NCBI GenBank assembly: GCA_963971305.1
Contig: OZ020306.1
Coordinates: forward strand, 56,828,686 to 56,892,685
Direction of reading: 5' to 3'
DNA length: 64,000 nt
From: Arcuatula senhousia
Taxonomy: Eukaryota > Mollusca > Bivalvia > Mytilida > Mytilidae
Below the pieces are notes generated by a model. It was not told the DNA's origin. It did no database searches and saw only the letters and a list, made by a program, of their open reading frames with translations. Positions within the stretch are counted from its first letter, which is position 1; each line of letters begins with the position of its first letter. The position numbers and the translations under genes are program-made. Shown in pieces: positions 34,600-45,845 of this stretch.

Positions 34600-35765
34600 T
34601 TGTTGTAATTCTAGAAATGGTGTCGATCAAATGTTGATCCTGCAGAATTCAAAAGAGCTATTGGAGATTCTTAACTCGAAATCAGTTTCATCTTGCAACA
34701 GCATCAAAACTTTCAATTTCCCCACCCTTTACACTTCTATACCGCATGAGCAACACAAATCACGATTGGCACAGCAGATTAAACGGAGATTTTTTAAAAA
34801 AAATGAAAAACGCAGGTACAAATATTTGGTAGTCGATCACAGTAAGACATTTTCATCAATAAATCTAAGAAAAAGAACAAATATACAAAAGATCAAATAG
34901 TCGACATGCTCAATTTTCTTATTGACAACATATTTGCTCGGTTTGATGGACGTGTTCATCAACAAACAGTAGGGATTACGATGGGCACACATTGCGCAAC
35001 TTTGATTTGTTTCTACATTCATATGAAGCAGACTTCTTACAATCTTTTTTGACAAAAAATATCGTATACTAACTATCTTTTTTAACCTCACGTTCCATGA
35101 TATTGATGATGTCCTTTCACTTAACAATTCTCCATTTGGTGACTTGCTTCATATGAAGATCTATATCTCGAGATTAACTCGAAAGGAAGAATTTCAACAA
35201 AGCTCTATGACAAACGTATATAATTCAACTTTCCAATTGTCAACTTTTGCTTTTTGTGTAGCAACATTCCGTCGGCCCATGCTTATGGAGTCTTCGTATC
35301 AGGGTTGATTTGTTACTCAAGAGCTTGCGGGAATCACATCGATTTCTTTGGCAGAGAGATACGTTTGACACAGAAATTGCTGACACAGGGTTATGTTGCT
35401 CCACGGTTGTTGTCTTTACTCTAAAATTTTTACGATAGACACCGTGCAATCGTAGAAAAATATGGGATCTCTTAAATGAGTGCAGATGTTGGTTTGTCGT
35501 AGAAATTTGTTTTGTTCTTCTTTACCGGATTTGACACACTGAATTGGAAACTAGCAACACGACGGGTGTGCTATAGCAGAACAAGCGTACTCTTCCGGAG
35601 CACCTGAGTTCACTCTTGATACGACTTGAGTTCGCGTTGTTGATTTCTGTTCGGTTGATTTTGTGTTTTGTGATTCTTCATGCTGTTTTTGTTAGCGTTT
35701 ACTGATTTCGTGGTTGCCGTATCGGACTTTTGACACTCGAATGCTCCATTGGCGCCTCTATGTTT
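34600..35765 (+). pseudogene. Longest RT-element remnant, in gene B intron
   Basis: Pieces in order: LYTSIPHEQHKSRLAQQIKR, KYLVVDHSKTF, a decayed IDDVLSLNNSPFGD box (about 35100-35140), the NIPS-AYGV region, and SADVGLS. The tail follows, with GAGTTCGCGTTGTTGATTTC and GGACTTTTGACACTCGAATG ending near 35765. Many stops and shifts are present. It is antisense to gene B and ends 320 bp from the FAMeT exon. Confidence 0.75.
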
Positions 35766-36084
35766 TTAGTTATGTTCGAATGAATTTTGCCAATTAATTG
35801 ACATTATCTACAAATGTAACTCTTTCTATCGTGACAGCTCATTTGTAGACACATTAAATTACTATCTAACTCAGGTGTGTTTCTCCCTTAATAATGTTGA
35901 TAAAGAACTGCTCAAGATATTAATATCGTGACCAAAGTCACTGATTTATTGGCACATATGTACCAAATTGATGTAAATTATCAAGCAATATCTGAAATTG
36001 AACTGGTATAAAACACATTTTTTTTTGTTTCAGCTGTCGGACATTCTAACGGAACTCATTTCTTAAAGAGTGATCGTTACTTAC

Positions 36085-36573
36085 CAGAATGTTTGAATTT
36101 CCACAAACCTTCGTTTCCAAAACCAGTCTTTATTCCTATACCGCGAATCTCGAGAACGGGTGAAACAGTATCTTTCCATTCCGCTTTTTCTCCCGAGAAG
36201 TCATTATAGATACTTAGAGTTCCATCGTCAGCCCATGTTATTGTCAAGTTTAGAAACTCATCACACATAATCGGCAGTTCACCATAGAAGCCCCAAAAGT
36301 TTTCATGTTCGCCAGTCTTTCTAAACTGACCTGACGTCCCAATAAATATTTCGTAGTAATCTGTTGACATGAGATCAGCTGCTGTGGACAACAGCACAAA
36401 TCGATGGTTACAGTCACCGCCATAAGATCTTGTGCTGATATTCAAACGTTTAGCATTCAAGGAGATAAATGGATAATGCGTTATACTTGTATAATGTTTG
36501 TATCCTTCAACTGAGTAATGGTCGTTGTAACCGTCATTCGGGGTCCATATCAAAACATATTGCAGCTCGTTTT
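36085..36573 (-). CDS. Gene B, FAMeT-like domain exon
   Basis: This is a 489-nt symmetric phase 1 exon with acceptor CTTTTTGCAG and donor G|GTAAGT. The encoded module starts ENELQYVLIWTPNDG, continues through YYEIFIGTSGQFRKTG, CDEFLNLTITWADDGTLS and ends GFGNEGLWKFKHSG. It is uninterrupted and close to genes A and C over its whole length, which indicates coding constraint or recent duplication. Spliced to the first exon at 40657-40720 and the PAN exon it gives 813 nt (270 residues). With the alternative first exon at 44153-44225 it gives 822 nt (273 residues). Both totals are divisible by three. By family knowledge the domain is a beta-sandwich found in secreted proteins; catalysis is not implied. 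Confidence 0.88.
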
Positions 36574-36599
36574 CTGCAAAAAGAATATACATGTACATT

Positions 36600-38660
36600 A
36601 ATTAAAATTATTTAATCAATTTTAAGCCATTTAGATAACAATTCATTCACCCTTATGAAATTTTATAAAGTACAAAATGTTATGACCTTGACTGCATGCA
36701 TTTGTCGCTGGCCCAATTTTGCGGCCGGTTTCTCTTGTCTGTTTCAAAACATACTACTTTCCATAGTTTTTTAATAATACAGTACATTGTAATTAGAACT
36801 AAAAGGAGGAAATAACCTACAGCGTATTTGTTTCTCCTAAAATGAGTCTGTTTAATCTGTGTGATATAACATTGATTACTGATATACCTTATAAGGACAT
36901 TTTTAAATGTAGTTTATCTTATGGTCTACGAAAAAAATGTTTTCCATTTACAAAAGAACCAACAGACAACTTGTTTTGTCAATTAGAAACATACCAACAA
37001 GACAAAATATAGATAATACAAAAATCGAAAAACAATCATCACTAAATAATATTTGCAAAACTTTAGAAAAATACAATTCCATGAGCTCTAATCCCGCCTT
37101 TAGAATGTTCACTGTATTTATTTTTAATAAATAATCTGGAAAATTTATAATAAATAATCTGTATCTCGAGAATTTACCCCGAGTAAAATTCTAAATGGCG
37201 ACGAAAACACCACAACAAAAAACTAAGAAAATGACAAAAGTGGCACGTATTTAGGTAATGAAGTTGATTTAAATAGTTCACATTGAATTTGTTTAATTTG
37301 TCTTCGGAAACAAAGCATCCGAGATCCCGTGGATGGTTGTATCACATACACTGAAAACATGTATCAAATAAATATCTGTCGTCAGGAAAGTTAAAAAAAC
37401 TAATCAATTAGAATGGTCGAATAATTTTGAGCCAAACAAACCAAGTTTAAGACAAATTTGGTAATAAATATATATTCCAAGTTCTCTTTTACATTTCTGT
37501 GTAAGTGACATAAAGAATCGGGGACGAAAAAATATGATTTTGGTAGACAATTCACCTTTAATTCATTTAAAATAAAAAAAATTCATATACTACGCCAATG
37601 TATAATGGTGATTGTAAGGACAAGCTGTGTTAAAATTTCAAAAAAAGGTCGACGTCACAGTTACTTATACGTTTAAACCGATGATGTCATAATATGTTGA
37701 GTTCGTGAAAAAAAAATGTCAGCTATTGATATAGTGCGTCCTCAGTCTTCGGAAAACACTCAAATGACATATTAAAATATTAATAATTAATGGATATTTT
37801 AACATGGATTGCCATTTTTTGTCTTATGTCTTAAAAATGGAACATACAACAGCTTAATATACCAGTAATCAGCACACGCTGACTGAAAGATGCAAAGGTG
37901 TACCAAAGGAGTTATCAAACATCTTTATATCGAAAAGACAAAGAAAAATCGGGAGGTAAAAAGGTCATCAAAATAAATTTTGCCAAGCCTGACGCGCGTT
38001 TCGTTTATTCATGAATATTAATAAATAAGCCTGTTTTTTTTTGCTGTATTTTAAACCTAAGATTTCATACCTGCGTTTTGGTATTTGTAATTTCAAAATG
38101 CTATTTTTTTCTTAATAAACACATGTTAAATAAAAACTTAACGTATGAAATGTATAAATCTCACACGAGTACGACACTTTGCGAAAAAAAATTCGGTCAT
38201 TTTCAGAACATGATGGCTTTTTGTGAATCCTGTAAATTGATCTAAAACGGAATTTTCAGCCGTTTCATTTTGTTAGACATGTCAGTAAAAAAGATGTATC
38301 ATATAGAAATGTGATTGGAATAATAACAAAGGTTTTGTTTTAAGTAAATGCAAGAGAAATGACAATTTTAGTGAAAAATCAAAATATTGAAAAACTGGAT
38401 GATGGAAATTAAAAATGATGCACTTCACCTCCAGTTGTGACAAGTTGATTTTGTAAAATTCTTCAAAAATGTGAGCCAAAACACCAAATTATATCAGTTA
38501 AATTGCGTTTTCTTTTTTTTTTTTGGCTGAAAATTTCATCTTAACCTAATAACCTCCCATTTTCTCTTACAATTTTTCTCTTCTCTTTTCTTTTCTTTTT
38601 TTGAAAAAAATCTTTTCACCTTTTGGATATTAGATCTTCTGTTTAAATGCATTACTTTAA
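36600..38660. other. Gene B first intron, mostly unidentified
   Basis: It holds a short RT-tail fragment (about 37885-37960) and a TACGCCTGACG-type repeat remnant (about 37978-38012). Otherwise the stretch is AT-rich with no structure I can support. Confidence 0.5.
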
Positions 38661-38664
38661 ATAT

Positions 38665-38829
38665 TTATTTTCGTGGGTATCAATTTTCTTGAATTGAAAA
38701 ATAAGGCAAGTTCGTGGATCCGTAAATATGTCTACAGCGTACAAAACAATGTTAAATTTACTTTTCATTTGGGATCAATATTTCCAAAAAAACACGAAAA
38801 CCACGAAAATTGATATCCCACAAATAATA
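38665..38829. mobile_element. Small MITE, TTCGTGGGTATCAATTTTC ends
   Basis: The left end TCGTGGGTATCAATTTTC and right end GAAAATTGATATCCCAC are inverted repeats with one or two mismatches in a 165-bp unit. Related half-copies are seen at 33150-33240 and 57535-57600. No target duplication could be fixed. Confidence 0.65.
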
Positions 38830-39103
38830 ATGAAAGAACAGTGTATAATAAAATGCACATTTTGAAGAATATCTAAATATTGCAAAATCTTAGAAATTAA
38901 TTTCAAACAAAAAAGTTGACATTGCATTTGGTATCTGTAATTTCAAAACCACTAGGCGATAACCGCAGCTTGTTGACCAGAGGTCCCCGAGGGCAATCAC
39001 AAGCCTGGTCGGCAGACTTGTCTGACACGATTTACCATTACATTTCTAATATTTTTGTCGCTGAAATTTCACATTTTTATATCAGAATAGTTTAAAACTA
39101 CAG

Positions 39104-39749
39104 GAGCGGTGTTCTCGAAAGTATCCTAAAATTTGTCTAAAGACGCGTCTAAAGTAAAATTTTGAGACCTAGTTTGAACCATCTTTAGACCATCCTAATC
39201 TGTTTCTCGAAACTATCTTAGACGCGTCTTTTGTTAGGACGTCTCAATATAGATTTAATAAAATTTTTATTCAAACAAAATTTAATAAGTAACTTTTTTA
39301 AAGAATATATTCCTATGTATGTACACCAAAAGGGCTACAATTTGAATGCTTAAAGCTAAAAATCAACACTTTATTAAATACATTTTTTATTTTAAATTCA
39401 TAACCACGTTGTCCTAAAATAATTAAAACAACATACAGGGTCATAGAAGTATGTCAAAATAAGCTCAAAGTTTAAAATCACACATGATGCCTTGAATACA
39501 AGTTAATCGATGATTAAATGTCATTAGGTGAACACCTGGACAAAATATGATGAGTTACAGTGTATAAAATAAGTAAAAATTAAGATTGGATGGTCTAAAG
39601 ACATCAAATTTGATGTCTTAGTTTTTATCCTAAAATAAGACAAGAGCTTAAAATAGGACTGCTTCGAGAACACGACTAAAGACTATGACGAGTCTTTAGA
39701 TGGTCTATAGACACGTCTTAGTCCTAAGATAGCTTCGAGAACACAGCCC
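39104..39749. mobile_element. Palindromic CWG-target element, copy 1
   Basis: The ends GAGCGGTGTTCTCGAA and TTCGAGAACACAGCCC are flanked by CAG on both sides (39101-39103 and 39750-39752). Subterminal regions repeat TCTAAAGAC, GACCATC and TTCTCGAA motifs in both orientations. A second copy lies at 41107-41739. A 3-bp duplication points to Harbinger-, CACTA- or ISL2EU-like families. No coding sequence remains. Confidence 0.88.
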
Positions 39750-40656
39750 CAGGATTCTTTCCTCGTAATGCACATGGTCGATATCCTCGGTGCCGGATTT
39801 GGCTTCCTTGTTCGAACGTTTTGGTTTTGAGTACTTTTCGTTTTCAACCGTTTTGAAATTTGATCATCCAATGCTTTTATTTAAATGCTACTAATGAGTG
39901 GTTACTCCTCGAAATATCGATATATAGCATATCCAAAGTAGCCATTTATACCCGCGTTTTGTATTTGCAATTTTGCAACAAAATTAGTACATTAATTACG
40001 CATATTTACAAAGATTACGCAGTTCTTAAAAAAATTCAGTTGAAAGGAACTGGACAAGTTTAAACTACAGATATGCTATGTATGTAAATTATTATAACTA
40101 TGTTAAAACATATATCGAAGGCAAAAAAATCAGTCGGGTGTGTCAATAACTTTAATAGTGTTTATCCTTATGTTCAACCTTTACGAACACATCAATTGTT
40201 CATGTTAAATTTTATAAGATATACATGAATGAAACGTAAATTTAAAAAAAAAAACATTTGTTTTACAAAATGTACCGGAACTAATTTTTCACGATCATGA
40301 TTCGATGAGAAACTCCTCACGATCATTTTCTCAAACAACAGATTCGTCCCTGCAGTAGTTCAATTTTAAACTGGCTTCTGTTGAATTCTAACCATTAAAT
40401 CTGAATTCAAAATTGATATGATGGCGAGATGTAGTTAAACGATCTACGTTATTTTATGTACTTCAATTGAACTGTATTTTCTTTTAACTTTCAAAATTTG
40501 GGAAAAATCTTAGTATTCTCTTTAATCTTTCTGCATAAATTTGCGTGAAATATTGTTTAATATTTCGTAATCTAAAAGCCGATTATAAAGATTTAACAAT
40601 AGCGAAAATATAAATTTCTTGGAATTTCGTTATGAAACTGACATTTTGAAACTTAC

Positions 40657-40720
40657 CTGCCCGGAAATTACAGACATAAAGACCCATCAGCCAAACCAAC
40701 TGACTAAAACGATACTTCAT
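40657..40720 (-). CDS. Gene B, candidate first exon: signal peptide
   Basis: On the minus strand ATG opens a 21-codon stretch plus one base: MKYRFSQLVWLMGLYVCNFR-A, then G|GTAAGT. The leftover G completes a Glu codon with the AA that starts the gene B FAMeT exon, so the phase fits exactly. A basic start, a hydrophobic core (LVWLMGLYV) and a small residue at the end fit a secretory signal peptide. It is the nearer of two candidates, 4.08 kb upstream of the FAMeT exon. A TATTTAAA-like box lies about 32 nt upstream of the ATG on the coding strand. The exon sits between two copies of a palindromic element (39104-39749 and 41107-41739). Transcript data are needed to choose between the two candidates. 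Confidence 0.7.
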
Positions 40721-41106
40721 TATTTCTGTTCACATAATATTATGCAAGCGTTTAAATACTCTGTCCAACATCTAAATTAAAATTACAATGCTTTGTCTTG
40801 GTGCGTTTTCTCAGATGCCTTTTAAAAAATCGTTAAAGAAAAAACTGCAAGATGTCTTTCTTGATTAACGTAAATTATTTTAGATTAAAGGGCAAACATG
40901 CGTTTTATCAAATACATGTAAGTTTTATGAATATAAAAGGATTATAACATCTTATGTACAGCCAAAAAAGTAAATGATGGTTTTAATTTTTAATAAGATC
41001 AAATATAAAGAACATACACCGGCATTAAGGGTCTTTACCACTAATCCCTTAAGATCATTAAGTCTGTCATTTTTCCCTTTGTGTTTATCAGTTTGATGTA
41101 TTTCTG

Positions 41107-41739
41107 GAGCGGTGTTCTCGAAAGTATCCTAAAATTTGTCTAAAGACGCGTCTAAAGTCAAATTTTGAGACCTAGTTTGGACCATCTTTAGACCATCCTA
41201 ATCTGTTTCTCGAAACTATCTTAGACGCGTCTTTTGTAAGGACGTCTCAATATAGATTTAATACATTGTTTATTCAAACAAAATTTAATATTTAACTTTT
41301 TTAAAGAATATACTTCTCTGTATGTACACCAAAAGGGCTCCGATTTGAATGCTAAAGCTAAAAGTCAACACTTTATTAGCTACAGTTTTTATTTTAAATT
41401 CATAACCACGTTGTCCTAAAATAATTAAAACAACATACAGGGGCATCGAAGTATGTGAAAATAAGTTCAAAGTTTAAAATCATGCATGATGCCTTGAATA
41501 CAAGTTAATCGATGATTAAATGTCATTAGGTGAACACCTGGACAAAATATAGTGAGTTATAGTGTATAAAATAAGTAAAATTTAAGATTGGATGGTCTAA
41601 AGACATCAAATTTGGTGTCCTAAAATAAGACAAGAGCTTAAAATAGGACTGCTTCGAGAACACGACTTAAGACTATGACGAGTCTTTAGATGGTCTATAG
41701 ACACGTCTTAGTCCTAAGATAGCTTCGAGAACACCGCCC
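41107..41739. mobile_element. Palindromic CWG-target element, copy 2
   Basis: Same ends as copy 1, closing with CGAGAACACCGCCC, and flanked by CTG on both sides (41104-41106 and 41740-41742). It matches copy 1 along its length with small indels, in the same orientation. The two copies bracket the gene B signal-peptide exon. Confidence 0.88.
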
Positions 41740-41914
41740 CTGCATTGTAATGATTACAAAATAAAAGCTGTTTTATTATTATTATAGTAATATTAAAACA
41801 TTAGGTAGATATAGCAAAATGGCTGCTTATGTAAATTGCTTTTCAAACATTTATTCAGTACATTCGTAGTGCATTAGCACGAAAAAATTTTATACTTTTT
41901 TGGTTTTGCTTTTT

Positions 41915-42178
41915 TTTTGTAATCACTCCGAAAAATCAATGCATTTAGGAAGCAAGGGTGTACCAAAGGGGTAATCAGTATCATAAAACCGTAAAGACAA
42001 AGACAAAACCGGCAGACAAAAAATCCTCACAACAAAACAAACCACATAACAACATAAAACACACACACATAACAACAAAACCGCATTCAGCAACGCGAAC
42101 TCAAGTCGAAACGAGAGTGAACTCAGGTGCTTCGGAAGAGTAAGCAGTTCCTGCTTGCTATAGCACACCCGTCACGTT
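41915..42178 (-). repeat. Solo RT-element tail
   Basis: On the minus strand: TGTGCTATAGCAAGCAGGAA, CTGAGTTCACTCTCGTTTCG, GAGTTCGCGTTGCTGAATGC and CCCCTTTGGTACACCC. It is close to the tail at 11050-11250. Confidence 0.8.
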
Positions 42179-42179
42179 A

Positions 42180-43740
42180 GGTTTATGAAGTAATATGGAG
42201 TAGGCATTGCCTAAATGCGAGCATAGCTAAAAAGGACTACGTATTTTGTTCTAAATGTCGACATTCAGGGCTATCGCTATCATTTATTTTCCAATACTTC
42301 CATTTGCTTATTTTGGGGCGAGATGGTATGGGGCGATTAAGCTTCGAGACACGTTAGTTTCGTACGTGCATATAACCAAGACGAAACGAGCAGCTTATGT
42401 GTATTTATTATTTTAAGAATATTATTTTCTTGTAAAAAGCGCAATTTATTATTTTTTTTAAGCATTATTTGTTTTCTTATAAATTATTTTAACATTCACT
42501 CCGGCCCTGTAAAAATAATAAGCCTTTCCGGACCATAAAAAATCTAAATCAGCATTAGCAAATTTCTCGCGGAAACAAATACCGTAGAGCTCTCCGCTCG
42601 AGCGGGCACTATGCTCGCTATAAAGTAATCAGCAGCAGGACAGTTTGAACTATTTTGATCAAATTTTAGTATTTGTACAGCACACTATAACGACAAAAAT
42701 AGTATAGTAGGACCTACATATGGACACGCTTAATGATATTGTCACACTCACGACAGATAGTAGAAGATAGCGTAATTTTTCGGTACATTTTTTTCTGTTC
42801 AAAATGGATTTTTGATAACGAACAATTTATCCCTATTGTACCTGTAAACTTGCATATTTGTGAACACTTTTAGTTCAATTATAATTAAATGTCGCATAAC
42901 ATTTGAAAGGGTGCAAGTGATACCAAACTAAAATCAGCTGTGTTCAAGAACGGAAAAAAGCAGCACTTGAAAAATACAAAATTAATCATGAAAATACTAT
43001 AAAAAAACCATGTAAACATTCCGTTAAAATATTTATTTCATTGTCATGGTGCATATGAAGTTGTCATAGGTGACGTCATATTAAACATTCTAAATTATTT
43101 TTTACATGTGAAAAAAGTTAGGAAATGGTCCGCAAATAATTAAAATCGTAAACAAATTACACCATTGCTGCTGCTAAAACGTTAAATAAGTTTGTGAAAG
43201 TACGAAATCTTTTTCATCAGAGTCAGTTGTAAATACCCTTAACGACCTTGGCTGATAACAGAAGGATTCTGGGATTGATTTACAAATGCAACTTCCGGTT
43301 TGAAACTACCATAAACTTGTTGTTACTAGTACTAGATATTATATCAAGGATCCGCTACGGTTTATTTTTGGTTTTTATATGCATTCTTTGCTATACACAT
43401 ACTGCAAACTCCAAAGTGGAAAAATCAATCTTAATTTAGAATTTAACGATTTCTCACCGATAATGCTCTAAAATTGTCAAAATTCTTAATATTTTATCGG
43501 TTCATATGATTTTAAGCCCGGTTTTCTCCTAAGCTGGTAAATATTTCAGGTTTAGTTTTTTTTGCATTCCATTAACTACAAGATTTCAAAACATATTTCC
43601 TAGTCGTTTTAAGAAGTAAAATACCCTAAGTTGAAATTTTGGGCCAATTTTGTATATTACTGAACTTACTCCTTTATGTATTTACCGTAAAAGAACTGAG
43701 AATTACCGTAAAAAAGTCTCAATACACATTTGAAGATATC
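42180..43740. other. Unidentified stretch between candidate first exons
   Basis: A short inverted phrase around GAGCTCTCCGCTCGAGCGGG (about 42590) is the only structured item. No coding region was recognised. Confidence 0.45.
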
Positions 43741-43750
43741 AGTATATGTG

Positions 43751-44146
43751 TTTAGATGTTTCAGTACATGTTTTTATTATTTCAGCACATGTATTTATAT
43801 ATTTCAATACATATTTTAAGATATTTCAGAACATGCATTTCGATATTTTAGAACACGTTTTAAGATATTTCGGTATATGATTTTAGATATTTCAAAACAT
43901 GTATTCAAAGAAGCAAATAGGCACCAATGGGGCGGGGCATTCGAGTGTCAAAAGTCCAAAAGGTAACGACAAGACTGGTAAACACGAACAAAGATACAAA
44001 ACACAAAATCAACCATGTATTTTTATATTTCAGTACATGTATAAGGATGTTTCAGAACATGTATCTAGATAATATAGGTCAGATATTTCAGAACACTTCT
44101 TAATACTTCACAGTTTAAGATATAATAGAACATGTATTTAGATCTT
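43751..44146. repeat. 22-bp minisatellite split by a retro tail
   Basis: Units of 22 bp with the core TATTTCAGAACATGTA repeat about seven times in 43751-43905, then again after an insertion of RT-tail sequence (about 43915-44025) to 44146. The last units are degenerate and merge with the 5' splice site of exon 44153-44225. Confidence 0.85.
43915..44025 (-). repeat. RT-element tail inside the minisatellite
   Basis: GAAGCAAATAGGCACCAATG, GCATTCGAGTGTCAAAAGTC and GGTAAACACGAACAAAG are the tail of the RT family on the minus strand, interrupting the 22-bp array. Confidence 0.8.
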
Positions 44147-44152
44147 GCTTAC

Positions 44153-44225
44153 CCAAAGTAGTTCCAGTCGTCACAAGCAGCCATACCAAAATAAATAAAA
44201 TAATATTTATTTTCCTAACAGTCAT
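44153..44225 (-). CDS. Second signal-peptide exon, alternative or orphan
   Basis: The minus-strand ATG gives 24 codons plus one base (MTVRKINIILFILVWLLVTT-GTTL, then G|GTAAGC), again phase 1 and compatible with any FAMeT exon here. The N-terminal RK, the long hydrophobic core and the small residues after it fit a signal peptide. It resembles the gene C first exon (M-RK-KI-F-W-VT-GT pattern) much more than the exon at 40657, and the similarity runs into the upstream flank. It could be an alternative promoter and exon for gene B, with a 7.58 kb intron, or the surviving first exon of a paralogue whose other exons were lost. A 22-bp minisatellite abuts its splice donor. Confidence 0.65.
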
Positions 44226-44291
44226 TTTTCTTCTGAATTGTTTTGTTTTGTGGTAATATTTCTATTTCTATCAATAACATAGGTAAAGAAA

Positions 44292-44298
44292 CTTTATA
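44292..44298 (-). promoter_or_regulatory. Candidate TATA box upstream of exon 44153-44225
   Basis: The coding strand reads ATATAAAG about 70 nt upstream of the ATG. The flank around it aligns by eye with the gene C flank (a GTTTCTT block and a TTCCT-AGAA block on one strand or the other), suggesting the promoter was duplicated with the exon. Confidence 0.4.
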
Positions 44299-45038
44299 TT
44301 TTTTTAGCAAAGACTTCCTAGAAAACAGAACATTTTTAGAACTTTTTAGTTCGATTTATAAATTATTAATTCATTCAAAGTGACTTTCCTGTTCTTAACA
44401 GATACATTTTTTGGTCATGGCAAAAAAGACAAATGAGTGTAAAGTTTGCCCGTCTTGCAAAATTAAAATTATAAATTTATTTTCAGGTAAGACGCGAAGA
44501 AGTATCAATATATAGGGCATTCAAATATTATATCTATATTGAATTATTTATACAAGTAAATAACTTATCAGTAAATAATTATTTTGCAAATAATTAACTA
44601 AGAAGTAAATAACCATATAAAAACTTTGAATTCAAAGTGTATTAAAACGTTTATACTATGTTACACTAAAATGAATATACTGGAACCTCATTCCTTTTGG
44701 AAATAGAAATAAAGATAAAAATATATCTATTCCGCAAAGTAATAAAAACGAGTAAAAATGTCCTTACACGTCTTTGTCTGTAGGAAGTCCAAAAAGAAAA
44801 GATACAATAAGTTGACAAAGTAGACAAAAACAACACCAAAGAAAGATGCAAAGAGGCACCTATATGGCATTTGAGCGTCAAAACTAAAACTGGACAATAA
44901 AACTAAGTCACAAAAATGATTTGATTGCAAATAGTCTAAAATACAAATTACAACAAAGTTGCAGACAATAAATTTTGCTACACCGGTACCTGACGCACTT
45001 TTCGTATATTCAAGACTGATCAGAGGCGCACTACCAAG

Positions 45039-45546
45039 TTAGTTAGTTAGTTAGTTATTGCTTTACTCCCAAGCAGCACGATTTCGGCTATATCCGGGAG
45101 ATGAACATGAAAATGGTGATACAATGAACATGAAGTGGAGGAAATATGGACACAAGGCCAATCGGGTAGGAGAGTTTTCACTGCCACTAGAAAAAGGAGT
45201 GATGGGTAGGGACGGGAAATTTAGCCTCCTGCATGGGGATCATACGGGTCCTACTCTTACCGAGACCTGCAGCAGGGTTCTTTAACGTGCGAGGAACGTA
45301 ACATTTTTCCCAACACGGTGCACCACTATTGTTAGCGGTCAGGTTTTCCGCATTATCGCCTGACGACCCCGCATCTCTCGATGTCAGGGCTGCCCCATTC
45401 AACCACCTGGGGCACACATCCCAGTCGCTTTGTGGGCAGAGCGGCCTAACCCCGATGTCAGGTTTCTGAGCGCTCTTTAGTGGACTTTTACCGACAAGCT
45501 TAGCGCTGCTGCGGGCCTATTCGCCTCCTGGGCCCCGCACGGGACA
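45039..45546 (-). mobile_element. SINE-like retroposon, TTAG tail, 12-bp duplication
   Basis: CGCACTACCAAG flanks both sides exactly (45027-45038 and 45547-45558), and the left end is a run of TTAG units. Read on the minus strand it begins at GTCCCGTGCGGGGCCC and ends in a CTAA tail, as expected for target-primed reverse transcription. Its head TGGCGAA-AGGCC (seen best at 29250) could be a box A, but no convincing box B was found. It inserted into a copy of the TACGCCTGACG dispersed repeat. Confidence 0.88.
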
Positions 45547-45644
45547 CGCACTACCAAGAGATTGAAAACGCCAGACACTATGTGATGTGAAGAGCATAAC
45601 AAATAAACTGGACATGAGTAAGAAAGAACTTTAGGGTTTTGAAT

Positions 45645-45845
45645 GAAGCAAGCAAAGAGGCACCAATGGAGTATTCGAGTGTCAAAAGGCCGAAAAGGGA
45701 ACGACGAAACCGGTAAACATGAACAAGAACAGCACTAAGAAACACAAATTAAAAAATCTACCGAACGGAAATCATCAACGCGAACTCAAGTCGTAACGAG
45801 AGCGAACTCAGGTGCTCCCGAAGAATAAGTGGTTCCTGATATATA
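45645..45845 (-). repeat. Solo RT-element tail
   Basis: It contains GCAAAGAGGCACCAATGGAG, TATTCGAGTGTCAAAAGGCC and CGCGAACTCAAGTCGTAACG; the order is that of the family tail on the minus strand. Confidence 0.75.

Noticed and set aside
43751..44146. CRISPR-like array
   Set aside because: Units are contiguous 22-bp repeats without spacers in a eukaryotic context, so it is a minisatellite.
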